Notes: generated from the letters alone by a model not told the origin. A DNA stretch of 64,000 bases from Hemerocallis citrina (GCA_017893485.1 CM030360.1:12574597-12638596); one strand, 5' to 3'. Positions 9,926-20,345 are shown, counted from the stretch's first letter. Numbers and translations are program-made.

Positions 9926-12900
9926 TGGGGGAAATTTTCATGGGAGATCGTAGTGGAGGGTGTAGGGCCGGCTACATCCTCGAGAATGCTAGTCGGCCCC
10001 GCGCCGACTCCAAAAGCCTTAACGTCAGATGTCCTAACTCTTTGTGTTTTCCAACCCCGAATTTTATTGAGTAGTAGGGCAATACGCTCAGTGTCCCAAA
10101 CTTCTAACCCACATGTGATAGCTAGGGATAAAACATCAGAATCTGACATGAAATTTAAAATAGAGGCTAAAAAATTTGTCGTACCTCCATTGTCGAACTT
10201 AGCTGCCTTGGCTGCAGCGGCGACCTCAAGATAGTCATCCAAGGACTCCACATGAGCCCTCTTGGGAGAATGCTGAACCCTGAAACCAACCGCTTTACGG
10301 GACCGTCCCGAACTAATTCCGGGAGCTGAGTCTGGAATTGAGGATAGGACAAGCTCCGGTGAAATCTCCCTCTGAGTGTTAGCAATGAACTCCGTATCCT
10401 CTGATTCCTCCTCAGATAAAGAGAACTCAACATCGAGATTGAGCCGTCCTTCAGGATCCTCATCACTGTCTGTGAGAATGGACTCATCATCAAGATTGTG
10501 TACTTTCGCCACGGACCCCTCATTGGGCCCGTCGCCCGTAGACCCCATAATAAAACTAGACTCACCAATTGCGGTCCCCTCTTTGGGCCCGCTCCCAGTC
10601 TGGTGAAGTGTCGGAATGCTCGGATCCTTAGAATTACAGGCTCCATATACAAAAAGAGGCATTGTGGACCCCTCTTTAGGCCCACAGTCGCCAATTAAAA
10701 GCCCACTCTTAGGCCCACTTGAAGCACGAGCAGCTTCTGCGTTAGCAAAAACCTTCCCGCGGAGTAACACAACACCTGCCTCGGATTGCGCGTGCCTCGA
10801 GCGTCCCACCAAGTCAGTGTGCGCCTCTTCAAACACCTCTTCATTGGTGGGTGCAGAGTGAACCAGGTTACAATTATTTTTTGGAGACACTCTGCCACCT
10901 GTCGATAGCGGATAGGAGCTTGGTTCGGTGCGAATTGAAAGCTCCTCTGTAAACACAACAGACTTCTTCGAAACCCTGGCACTCTCATCTGCCTCATCTT
11001 CTTTCCTCATCTGAGCCAACACCGAAGGCCTCCTTTTACAGCTCACCTCTTCAACCACTCCCTCCACACCAAGGTCGCCCTCAACTGAGCTGCTTTCCCT
11101 GTGAACGCACAGGTCTCTGATCTTCTCTTTCCCCAGAGAGGGATCAGTTTCTTTTGCTGCAGGCTTCCCAGAGGCTTCTTTTTCAGCTTCTTTTTCAGTC
11201 GCTGGTGAAAACCAGCCTTTCAAGACCCACTCTTTGGTCGAGACTGGCAGATCGCTTGTCGTCTTTCCCCCTTTGGCGGTATACTCCACCAAACCAACTC
11301 TCTGAGCCTGCATGTCGGAGTGGTTTGTATTTTTCCCCAAAGAGTGGTCTGAACGCACTGGTCCTTTCTCCACAGCTGTCGTGCAGCGCTCCAAGGGGTG
11401 GTTGGGCACAGTCACTGGTCTATCCGCTGAGTTGGTGGCCCCTGATGGCTGTTGACCTTTGGATAAACTGGTTAGATAGTTTCCGCGACCACCGGCGTGC
11501 TGGCGACTCTTAAGTAACCGCCTCTCGACCACCGTAGACTCCTGGCGCAGCTTTGGGGCCATGGCCGCACTGATAACCTCTCGGTGAGCCCTTTCTATCT
11601 CATGAGAGCCATCAATAGTAAGGTTATTCGACGGCGAGAGTACTTGTTTGTAACTACGGTTGTCTCTGTAAGTCGATGTGGGCATGTGTGCTTGGTTCAT
11701 CGGCAGTGCTTCGACGATCTTGTCTAGCACGAATCTAACTAGATAAGCTTCTTCAAAAGAGTAAATTTTAGCAAATCGCTGCATCAGAGAGATGTCGGAG
11801 CATCTAATCAACACCCTCGCCGAAATAAGGTCTGAGCGACGCCTCGTCTTCTCATCAAGCTCCTCAACCGACCCAAACTCCGAAATAATTTCTTGAATCG
11901 CTTCTTTTTTCCAAAAGTGAAGTGGGATGTTATGGATCCAAATCCAGAATCGATCTCCCTGAGGGAGCTCCGCTCCGAAGTTTGTGGTCCACTCACTGAA
12001 TTCAGCTTGAAAATGCCCAAAGTCGATCTTCCCTAGGCCCACCACCTCCGTGACCTTCTCCGTCTTGGGGAAAGAGATCAAGAACTGCTGGTGACACAGC
12101 TTTTTGACCACCCAGTCCCTGTCGGCACGTAGAGGCCATTTGAGGTTCAATGCTTTGAGGAAATGCACTTCGGAGGGAGACCCCGACCGGATCTTAGCTA
12201 TCGCACACCACCATCGAAGCCAGTCTTCTTCTTGCTTGATCACCGATAGGCTGTTGGCTAGCTTGATCCTGGTGGGGCTCTCCGGCGACTTCCCTCTGAC
12301 CACCTGCCTATCCTCATCCAGATTGGAATTGTTGACATTGGTGCACGATTACGACATATGGCCCCACTTCAAGCATTTGATGCAGTGCACCTCTTTGGTA
12401 CATTCCGAACGGAAGTGACCAAGATCCCCACAGTTGAAGCACGGGACGGGTTTTCTTTTTCCCTTGCGCATTTTTTTCTTACCGTATTCACTGTGATCTT
12501 TTTGTGCGTTTCTGTAAGAATGGTTGAGGATGTTGGATTCCTGATGGGTTGGGGGAGAGGATGGGTACTGCTTCCGCTTACCCCCTCTGGCCACCACCAC
12601 CCACTTCTCCACCTCCTCCTCTTCTCGATCTCGTTCCACCATTTCAAGTGCTCCTCTGTTTGGCTCCCCTCTTTGGGCCCAAACGTTGGAGTCCATTGGG
12701 TGGTCAGGAGCTTTATCGATGGATTGGACGTCGAGACGTGGGGTGACTGGTCGGATGGAGGGGGGGTGCAGGAGGTGGGTTGCTGGGGGTGGGATAGGGG
12801 ATTGCCACATTGGCACAGTGGCTCGAACTTGAGGTTTTGTGAGCATGAAGTTGGTGAGGAACTGAAACAATGTTTTTTGACTCTTTGTGTGAGGCCTCCT

Positions 12901-13215
12901 GAGGAGCACGACGGGTCTCTCTGTGCTTAGAAACAGAGCCACTCCACCGTTGACGTTGCTGGATAGTGGGGTGGGTTCTTCTCCTCTCTCCGACGTGAGA
13001 AGGAGGACCCTCTCCATGGGCCCTTCCCCTCGGTGGATCATCCCGATGATGGCGATGATGAGCCTCGTCTCTCCCCCGGCTATGGAGTGCACTTCGGTGT
13101 GCCCACCTTGGGGAGAGCGCGCGCCTGAGCCTATGGGAATCTCCTCCACGGTGGTGAGTCCCCTCAAATGTAGTTGCTCGTAGAGTGTTGACATTGTGAT
13201 AGTCTGTAGTCGCAA
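9922..13215 (-). pseudogene. LINE ORF1 (zinc knuckle and DUF4283-like RNA-binding protein), one TAA
   Basis: Read from 13215 (another in-frame ATG at 13194 could also serve), the frame gives a Pro/Arg-rich head and an acidic block (EREEEEVEKWVVVARGGKRK). It then has two CX2CX4HX4C zinc knuckles near 12440-12330 (CFNCGDLGHFRSEC, then CIKCLKWGH...C). A TAA codon sits inside the second knuckle at about 12346-12348. The same frame continues through a domain with WIHNIPLHFWKKEAI and SARVLIRC motifs (about 12250-11750), typical of DUF4283, and then a long low-complexity tail. This product would coat LINE RNA. The knuckles precede the DUF4283-like part, the reverse of the order I expect in many plant L1 ORF1 proteins. 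The stop TGA overlaps the ORF2 ATG as ATGA (9922-9925). Confidence 0.85.
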
Positions 13216-13733
13216 TATCCTGGTACTGATCTTGCAGCTTCACAGGAGAAGTGTTGGGTTGATTTGGTGTAGTCGTAGCCGGGGGGGTGGTGGAGGAGTT
13301 GGAGTAGCGGGCCCTCTCGTTGGGTCCGCACCCACTCAATTCCGTAACCGAAAGCGACATGGCTCAACGGCAGAGCACAGCAGGGTTGTAGAGATAGGGA
13401 GGGGGGAGGGGGGGGCGGAGAGAGGGTGAACAGAAAAGAGAAAAATTGAAGAAAGTAGAAGGTGGCGGGCCGGCGTGTGGCAAGGTTGGAAGAAAAACAG
13501 TGTCGGAGAGGGAAGGGGTTAAGCAAGGCAGGGGAGGTAAGAGGTGGGTTGCGGCTGACAACAGTGGGTTTCCGATGGGGAAGAAGGGAGAGAGCAGCAA
13601 GGAAAAGGGAGAGGGATAGGGGGTTGGTAGGAGCTCATTTTGTTTCTATAATAGCAACTTACTTGGTGAAAATTGACGATCCCTTCCTTTTGTAAGGCAT
13701 TTTTGATCCCTTCCTTATGTGTTTCTTTTACAG

Positions 13734-15306
13734 CTGCGGAAGAGGATGATATAGACATTCTCATGGTTGATCCGAAGATAGTGTGTGCTGTCGAGGACAA
13801 GGGGAAGAAGAGGTAAATGACTCCGAAGGGGCGAGGGGGACGAGTCCCTTGTCTACCCAGGATCTAGAGGATTCTTCTCGGGCAGAGCCGAGCGAGAGAT
13901 TGATCCGAGCTCAAGAGCTATTAGAATCATCCACTCGTTCTTGGAGGTCATTCCTGAGAAGAACCAAGAGACCTTTATGCCTGACTGGTCGGTGAAGGTA
14001 TTTGAATCCATCATGGAGTCTCGGATGGCCATCGAGGTGGTGAATAACCTTGCCCCTCCGAAGAACATGAAAGCCCTTGCTAAGGAGACATTCAATCTTA
14101 CTTTCGGTATGCTTAGCATTCTGTGGTGTTAAGTGTTCATTCCCAAGCGACTGCATCCCTATGTCGGTATTTTTCTCATTATTTCTTCTTTGCTGTAGGC
14201 ATGCTCTACGAGGGCGAGCTAATAAGGAAGTATGACGATGATTTGAAGTCATCCGAACACAGGGCTCAATGGCTCGACTTAAAGTGGCAGAAGGAGAAGA
14301 CTCGGGCAGATGAGCTAGAAAAGAAGGTGAAGGAATTGGAGACAGAGGTTGACGATGGGGCATGTCAGATAGCGTGGGCCCAGGAGGACGGCTACCAGCG
14401 AGCCCTTCAGCATGTCCGGGATAGGCATCCCGACAACAACCTTGATGACCTCTTCTTTGACCCGAAAATAGATTTTGATGACAGTCTTTCGACCCCAAGG
14501 GAAATCCCTCTCAATGTTGGTGTCCCTATCAGGTCTGGGGGGGCTGAAGTTGAACCCCTCATTCTCCTACCCAGGAGGTCATCCCTTAGCATAGAGATTT
14601 TTTTTATTGCCGATTTTTTAGACGCCGAGCGCGGACTAGCCACCGCACTTCTTATAATTTTTTGTTTAATGAAAATTCACACAACTTGTTTTGACCATTC
14701 GTTTCATGTAACATCTGAGTCGAGATGTCATTTTGCTGAACAGATGGTGAGGTTCAAACCTTGGAAGGAGGACCTCGAGGACGAGGTTCACATGCTCCGT
14801 AGCAAGCTGGCTCAGGCCAAGGAGATTATCGCCCGCCTTCATTAGGAGGCGACTGGTCGGGTAGGGGCATTTGGTTTCCATATTAGTTGGTCGCATGGGG
14901 TGGCTCAGGAACTGGCTCGTCTGAAGACGCTGCTTCCCGACGCCGACATAGCTCTCACTTAGGTTGGCAGGCCTTCTCATCCCTATGACAGTCAGTCCTT
15001 GGACTCCATCCTTAAACAGATGCTTGTGGAAAAGGACTTTGAAATCTACCGATTGAGGGCCAAGCTGAGAGGGGTGAGTCAGACGTCCTCCTTTTATAAT
15101 CCCTTCTCAAGGCTGGAACCTTACCCTGGGATCTGTTCGAGAGCAGGAGCTCCGAATGCCCAGAGTGGGATAGCAGGATCTACCTGTGTGGCCAATGTGA
15201 AAGGTTTGAAGGTACTTCACCTAGGTGCCAATCGCTCAGCGACTAAAGCGACACTCCAAGGATCGGGGCCGAATGAGGACCCAGGGGTCCGAATCTCCGT
15301 GCCTTG
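13734..15306 (+). pseudogene. Tat aORF remnant, exons 2 onward (coiled-coil protein)
   Basis: After the intron ending at 13733 the frame encodes EEDDIDILMVDPKIVCAVED, then LNLAP-type residues up to KETFNLTFG at 14106. A GT-AG intron (14107-14198, 92 bases) follows, then GMLYEGELIRKYDDDLKSSE and a charged coiled coil (LKWQKEKTRADELEKKVKEL). A further spacer, perhaps an intron, ends in CAG at 14741-14743 before MVRFKPWKEDLEDEVHMLRS, and the frame ends with VRISVP at 15306. Stops occur at 14843-14845 and near 14960. Order, introns and coiled coil mirror the T2 aORF (39578-42898). No enzymatic motif is visible. A possible polyadenylation signal (aataaag) lies at about 15362. Confidence 0.65.
14107..14198 (+). 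other. GT-AG intron of the Tat aORF (92 bases)
   Basis: Exon ...tttcg, then gtatgcttagc...tttgctgtag, then gcatgctctacg. The intron has a pyrimidine-rich 3' part and contains stops. It sits at the same relative place and has the same length as the T2 aORF intron 41075-41166. Confidence 0.65.
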
Positions 15307-15414
15307 AACGTGTGATTCTCAGCGTAATTGTACGAATGTAATCACTAGGTTTTTGTTCCATAATAAAGATATTTTGTTGAACTTGGGTTTTTGTTTGATG
15401 GCTTCTCGATAGTT

Positions 15415-15670
15415 CACCTCAAGAGAATCGTCCTTAGAAACCATTCCAAGAACAGGGAGAGAGGTGATGCCTTGAGTCCTTCCCCATGAGGCTCGGCCTC
15501 AGAAACCATGCCGAGGGTGGAGGAGGAGGCGGTGCTTTGAAATCTCTCCACTTGACGCTCTACCTCGGAAGCCACCCCGAGGGTGCAGGAAAAGGCGGTG
15601 CTTTGGAATTTTTCCTTTTGAGGTTCGGCCTCAGAAACCACTCCGACGGTGGAGGAAGTGGGCACTTAAC
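15415..15670 (+). repeat. About 65-bp tandem repeat (4 diverged units), downstream of the aORF
   Basis: Units carry ctcggcctcagaaaccatgc, gagggtggaggaggaggcgg and tgctttgaaatctctcc. They resemble the 671-4580 repeat in the cctcgga/gaaacc core. They follow the aORF 3' end, where T2 also has a repeat field (43355-44135). An ORF on either strand here is a repeat by-product. Confidence 0.8.
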
Positions 15671-15728
15671 GCGTGCTCACGTGTTTCCATGTGCAGTCAC
15701 GCGCCTAGCGCAGTTATCGATGTTTCAC

Positions 15729-15750
15729 ACACACACACACACACACACAC

Positions 15751-15812
<62 letters not shown>
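15729..15812. repeat. Compound (CA)n(TA)n microsatellite
   Basis: About 11 CA units, then about 30 TA units. It lies in what looks like an intron or spacer of a second aORF copy. The Tyr/Ile-rich ORFs that cross it (15486-15830 and 15689-16297 plus, 15697-16218 minus) are artefacts. Confidence 0.97.
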
Positions 15813-15817
<5 letters not shown>

Positions 15818-15819
15818 CT

Positions 15820-16654
15820 CAGTTCTTTGATTTCGCTCATTCGTTCTCCTTCCACCTCGATTTTCCTTGAATCTTGTCTTTCTCTTTTGAGACTATCAAG
15901 GATAGTGGCCCCTGAGCTCATTAAGGAGAAGCATAAGGCCATGCGGACCCATAAGAAGGCATGGGAGGAGGTGGAGGTCGAGGCAAAGGTGAAGGTCGGG
16001 GCTGATGCCATGGCTCTTGAGGGGGAGACGTTGCAGAAGCGGCCATCTCCAGAGACGGAGGAAATCCCAAAAAAGAAAGCGAAAGTCGCCAAACCCCCCA
16101 AGGCCAAGGCGGTCGAATTGGTCGTCAAGAAGGAGGGCAAGAGGCCTCCTCCAACGTCTACAGCTGATGCCACAGCGGAGGCTAAGCCGCTTAAGTTAGT
16201 AGAGGTGGGTCCCTTCATGGTCTGTGATCGAGGTGGATGTGTCGATCAGTTTGCCTGCTGCATTGGAGATAGTTTCCCATCTCGCCACTCCCCATGACCT
16301 TGCCGGTCTCAAGAACAAAGCCGAGGAGGAGGTCTACGGCAGCTGGGCGCAAGCTTCAGTTATGGTGAGTTTCTTTTCTGGTTTATCTTTTGTAATCATT
16401 TTCTTTGCCTTTTGCTAAGCGTGCTATGATGATCTTATGTAGGCGACCATTTACGGGGCCGAGCTGAAGTAGAGGCGAAATCGACTTCTTTGACAAGCAC
16501 AGTGCCCAGAAGCAGTCGAGGCAGAACTCCTTTCCCGGGCCCAGGGCACTGAAAGGCGAATATGCCAGTTGAGGGTGGGCCTGGCTAAGGAGAGGGAGGC
16601 TTGAGAAGATCTCTCAAAGGAAAAAGGTTGGTTGGGGGCCGAGAAGCTGGCGTG
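15820..16654 (+). pseudogene. Second Tat aORF fragment (Lys-rich middle exons)
   Basis: This fragment encodes PELIKEKHKAMRTHKKAWEE, a Lys/Pro-rich stretch (EEIPKKKAKVAKPPKAKAVE) and, after a shift, AALEIVSHLATPHDLAGLKN and EEEVYGSWAQASVM. A GT-AG intron (16365-16442) follows, then ATIYGAELK with several stops. It parallels the T2 aORF from about 40626 (Lys/Arg-rich, then MQALRHLSTPKERAALKAGT, an intron, then ATYHFSHLLEQ). Because the 13734-15306 copy already has these parts, this must be a separate Tat copy or a duplication. It is cut at about 16654 by copia sequence. Confidence 0.6.
16365..16442 (+). other. GT-AG intron in the second aORF fragment (78 bases)
   Basis: gtgagtttcttttctgg... 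to ...gatcttatgtag, T-rich, between SVM and ATIYGAELK. The flanking peptide matches the exon junction MS|ATYHF of T2 at 41074/41167. Confidence 0.65.
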
Positions 16655-19080
16655 CCCTCACATACTTTATCACTTCGTGACGTGTTTGGTGTTCCTACCA
16701 TGCATAAAAACCTTATTTCATTTCTGGATTTTGTAAATCTAACAGTATATCTATCGAATTCTTACCCTCTTCTTTTCTTGTGAAGGATCTTCGCACGGGG
16801 GCAACACTTTTACAAGGTCAGACTAAGGATGATGTGTATAAATGGTCGGGTCATTCTATCAAATCTTATCCATTGGTAGCTTTTTCCAGTGTCAATACTA
16901 CTTCGTTCGAGTGGCATCATCATCCATCGTTGTCAATTCTTAGGTAAATTGTCTATGTTTTTCAATTAGAATTCACAAGTCCATCATCTCTGAATTTCAA
17001 CTGTAATGCGTGCCAATGCAATAAAAGTTACAAGTTACCTTTCTCCATTTCCACTCTTGTTTCAACTTCTTCAGTTGAAATAATATTCTCCCTTACATTC
17101 CATTGGTAATTTCAAATATTATGTTATTTTTGTTGATTATTTTACGAAATACATATGGTTTTATCCACTTAAAAGAAAATATGATGTCTATAACGTTTTT
17201 ATTCGCTTTAAATCACTGGTGGAAAACAACTTCAATCGAAAAATCATCACAACTTTCTTTTTTGGGGGGGGGGATATTAAGCACTTTCATCATACCTAAG
17301 TTGTAGTGGGATGTCTCACTCAACCTCCCCTCCCATACTTTTGAACACAATGGGTATTTTGAATGGGGTCATCGTCATATTGTTGAAACAGGCTTATCAC
17401 TCCTCTTACATGCTTCCATGCATTTGTCATACTTATCATATGCATTCTCCACTGATGTTTATCTCATTAATCGTCTACCCACTTCCACACTCTAACTTCT
17501 ATCACCGTATGCAAATCTCTTTGGCGCACCTCCCAACAACTCCAAACTTCGGAGTTTTGGTTTTCTATGCTATCCTTGATTGCATCCATATTCGTCTCAA
17601 AAGCTATCTCCCCATTCCACCCCTTGTGTATTTCTTGGTTATTCCTCCACCAGAGTGCCTATCTTTGATCCCGTCACCTCACGTCTCTACACATCTTATC
17701 ATGTTAAATTTGTCGAGTCGATCATTCCCTTTAAAACCATTCAACCCAATTTTCCTAGTCCTTCCTCTTTCACGTCCTCCGTCTGGTTCCCTTCTGATTC
17801 ATCAATACTGGACACCATCACACCATCTGTCACTCTCGAACTTTTCCCTCAATAGGATTTCACTCACAACTCCATAACCATACCCACCGCAATCATTCCC
17901 TCATCCAAAAACACCTCTCTCCCACCAAACCCGAGACTCAGTGTTGCGGCTCCACCTTCACCACACCGCGGCACCCAACAGCCACCCCAAACCCACCTTT
18001 TGAACAACTCACCCATAACACAATCACCACACCCCCAGACCCTACACCTATTCCTCCTCCATATTAAGGTATAGTTACTCGATCCAAAAATAATATTTAC
18101 AAACCAATCCAAAAACTCAATCTCATTTCCCAACTTTTCACCTACCCTGACCTTAAATCTTCTGTAGTGATCCAGACCATCAAAAATCCCAAATAGCATC
18201 AGGCCATGTCTGAGGAGTATAATGCTCTTGTTTGGAATGGGACATGGGAACTTTTTCCTTCTCATCCGTCCTAAAATGTCATAGGTTTCTCAACGGCGAT
18301 ATATCCATGATCTCCTTAAGCACGCTCACTTGTCTGATGCCAAGCCCGTGTCTACGCCACCTGCCACTAATCCAACTCTTACTCTTCACTCTGGCTCGTC
18401 CCTATCTGATCCAACAAAATACTAAGTCTCCTATACTTATCACTCACACGCCCAGACATTTCTTACATGGTCAACAAGTTATCACAATTCATGCTCTGCC
18501 CAGGACTGACCATTGGAATGGAACAAAGCGTCTACTACGGTATCTTTGTGGTACTATTACTCATGGTGTACGTTATCTACTGTAACTCCCCACTGTCACT
18601 TCATACTTTTTTGGATGCAGACTAGGCTAGGAACAATGATGACTTTACCTCTATAAGTGCTTATCTCATCTACATTGGTCGCAATTCAATCTTATAGAGT
18701 TCAAAGAAACAAAGGACGGTGACCCACTCTTCTGCCGAGGCTAAGTATCGAGCTGTTGCTACCACAACTGCTGAAATTCGCTGGATTTGTTCTCTATTCA
18801 CCGAGCTTCATATTTCCCTACTTCAAATACCGGTTATCTACTGTGACAGCATTTGTACAACAAATCTATACTCCAATCCGGTTTTTCATTCTCGCATGAA
18901 ACATGTTGCACTTGACTACCACTTCATTTAGAAATAAGTTCAAGGGGGTTCTCTTTGAGTTGCACATGTTTCCTCTGCTGATCAACTAGCTGATGCGCTC
19001 ACACAACTTCTTTCCCGCTCTCGCTTCCAACAATCGGCGAACAAGATTGGAATCACCTCACGATGCTCTATCTTGCGGGT
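16655..19080 (+). pseudogene. Ty1/copia pol remnant (internally deleted)
   Basis: Pieces appear in copia order but in different frames. GVPTMHKNLIS and DLRTGATLLQGQTKDDVYKW (near 16690-16850) precede integrase. Weak integrase follows, then SPHSTPCVFLGYSSTRVPIF (near 17610). The RT start is seen as AMSEEYNALVWNGTWELFPS (near 18205). After a large RT deletion come RRYIHDLLKHAHLSDAKPVS (near 18296), VNKLSQFMLCPG (near 18470) and HWNGTKRLLRYLCGTITHGV. RNase H follows as THSSAEAKYRAVATTTAEIR (18722 onward) and ends with ADQLADALTQLLSRSRFQQS (near 18980). Gag, protease, the RT core and recognisable LTRs are missing. This is a non-functional relic; its lineage is not assigned. Confidence 0.88.
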
Positions 19081-19127
19081 GCACGATAAAGATATGCGTG
19101 CATAAATGTTTTCATTCTAGAATATTT

Positions 19128-19302
19128 TTAACCTTTCATATTCTAAACTTATGATCTCTCATAGATTCTAGACTTTTGACCTTCCCTTGATTACCTCTTG
19201 ACTTTCCTATTCTAAACTCTTAATTTCTCATTATTCTTAAATCTTGACCTCCCTTAATTACCTCTTGACATTTTTTATTATAAACTCTTGATCTCTCATT
19301 GT
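19128..19302 (+). repeat. Degenerate tandem repeat (about 2.5 units of 60-65 bp) after copia
   Basis: Repeated blocks: ttctaaactcttgatctctc, then ttgacctcccttgattacct, then cttgac. It lies just downstream of copia RNase H and may be part of its 3' LTR, but no matching 5' LTR is present to test that. Confidence 0.55.
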
Positions 19303-19359
19303 GTATATATTCAATTTGATTAAATAGAATGATATGCCATATTTTCATCACTCTTTAAA

Positions 19360-19414
19360 TTGAACGCAGTCCTTATTTTTATGGTCAACTGAATTATTGC
19401 AAGTCAATAATAGG
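19360..19414 (+). repeat. Partial copy of the right-flank 130-bp repeat
   Basis: ccttatttttatggtcaact, gaattattgcaagtc and aataatagg match the end of the repeat units at 59396-59517, 61947-62080 and 63394-63502. Its presence next to the gene head at 19495 shows that this end of the window and the far right end share ancestry. Confidence 0.7.
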
Positions 19415-19494
19415 CTATTTTAAACAGAGAGATTGAGCTCTCTTATTTCTGAGAAGTGAGTGTTGGTGTGATTGAGTTTTTTGAGCTCTTGATC

Positions 19495-19840
19495 ATGGCT
19501 GCCACCAAATTTAAGGTAAATTTGATGAGAACTCTAGTGTTTTTATCGTCTTTCTCTGTGTTTTTACTTTTTTTAATTTGTAGTCATCTCTCTCTCCTAT
19601 TAGGAAGGTATATGGACTGGGGGGTATTGGAAACTTTTGATCAATAAGTTTGTCAATCGCAAGGTGCTGAGCTCATCCAGATTTCTCAACTTTTTATTGA
19701 ATCGATTAAGGAGTTTCCAACTTATAGTTTTAAGTAAATACTTTAACAACTTATTTTATTCAAGATACAAGTGCTTGTCAATAAGAGGTAAAGAAATCTG
19801 TCTCAAGCAGTTGTTTTTAGCGTGTGGGAACAACAGATAG
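19495..19840 (+). CDS. Small two-exon ORF of unknown function (putative, 85 residues)
   Basis: ATG at 19495 opens MAATKFK (19495-19515). A GT-AG intron of 88 bases follows (19516-19603, T-rich, ending cctattag). The second exon reads EGIWTGGYWKLLINKFVNRK and stays open to TAG at 19838-19840. The homologous head near 63640-63800 has the same exon 1 start, the same intron position, and EGIW after the junction. I do not recognise the product; it is hydrophobic/basic with no motif. The sequence around 19410-19490 is likely its 5' leader, since the far paralogue matches there too. It could equally be part of an unrecognised transposon, or an old gene fragment. Confidence 0.3.
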
Positions 19841-19884
19841 ACGAGTTCAATTTTTAGGAGAAATGAAAGATCTTAGCCGTATAT

Positions 19885-20130
19885 CTGGGGTCTGATGAGA
19901 GATGTGAGGTGCTGATATGTTGGGTGTCTACTCTCGACCTTAAGCCACCGGACACCTGCACAAAGTCCAGAAACACCGGGAGTTTTTTCAGTGGCGGACC
20001 CTCCGACGGTTAAGTCAGTGACTGAAAGAGAGAGGAAATGAAAATTAGGATTTTGGAGGCTAAATGTTGATTACCTGATTTCAGTGGAGGGAATCTGTTA
20101 TTTATAGCAGAGAGAAGGTATCCCAGAAGG
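19885..20130 (-). mobile_element. Tat LTR remnant
   Basis: The blocks cacctgcacaaagtcc, gaaacaccggg, ggcggaccctccgacg, ttaagtcagtgactga and gttatttatagcag follow the order seen in the Tat LTRs at 36703-37271 and 57757-58334. The homology is diverged and both LTR ends are unclear. Orientation matches the minus-oriented Tat elements. Confidence 0.6.
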
Positions 20131-20202
20131 CCGGGTTGACCATTCTTTGTGGGCCGGATGGGCACAGATGGGTTTCAAGATCTTGAGGGACAAAAACTAA
20201 CC

Positions 20203-20203
<1 letters not shown>

Positions 20204-20247
<44 letters not shown>

Positions 20248-20254
20248 AAAAAAA
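20204..20254. repeat. Homopolymer pair: C34 then A17
   Basis: Thirty-four C followed by seventeen A. The length may be affected by assembly error. ORFs crossing it (Pro/Lys runs) are artefacts. Confidence 0.95.
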
Positions 20255-20345
20255 TCCCTCCAAAACTCAAATTCAAATCCCCCCACTCAAAACAACTCCA
20301 TTATTTATTTAATTATCTCTCTCTATCTCCTATTCAAAAAATAAA
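20255..20345 (+). repeat. Direct repeat copy 1
   Basis: ccaaaactcaaattcaaatc, then cccccactcaaaacaactcc, attatttatttaattatctc. The same run recurs at 21936-22005, about 1.7 kb away, flanking AT-rich DNA and the Helitron-like end. Confidence 0.8.

Larger units (their letters stand above)
6042..13687 (-). mobile_element. L1-type LINE, nearly full length (7.6 kb)
   Basis: The element lies on the minus strand between perfect 17-bp target-site duplications, ttttgtaaggcattttt at 6025-6041 and 13688-13704. Its 3' end, at the low coordinate, is A-rich (a T run on the plus strand at 6042-6046). It encodes ORF1 (zinc knuckles plus an RNA-binding-like domain) and ORF2 (endonuclease, reverse transcriptase, zf-RVT region). 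The 5' leader is 13216-13687, GC-rich on the minus strand and pyrimidine-rich. Only three nonsense codons were found in the two long ORFs, so it is a comparatively young copy. Confidence 0.93.
5991..13733 (+). other. aORF intron interrupted by a LINE
   Basis: GTGAGTTCC at 5991 and TTCTTTTACAG ending at 13733 look like a GT-AG intron. Removing the LINE (6042-13687) and one target-duplication copy leaves an intron of about 80 bases, close to the 92-base and 84-base introns of other aORF copies in this window. The insertion therefore did not break coding sequence directly. Confidence 0.6.

Noticed and set aside
12358..12930. 190-codon plus-strand ORF
   Set aside because: It lies opposite LINE ORF1 and has no homology or composition of its own; a shadow frame.
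12713..13360. 215-codon minus-strand ORF (13360 start) as an extra LINE gene
   Set aside because: It overlaps ORF1 in another frame and is Arg/Pro/His-rich with no motif. It might be an upstream ORF but there is no support.
15689..16297. ORF with a long Tyr-Ile repeat
   Set aside because: It reads through the CA/TA microsatellite; only the part after about 15820 has homology to the Tat aORF.
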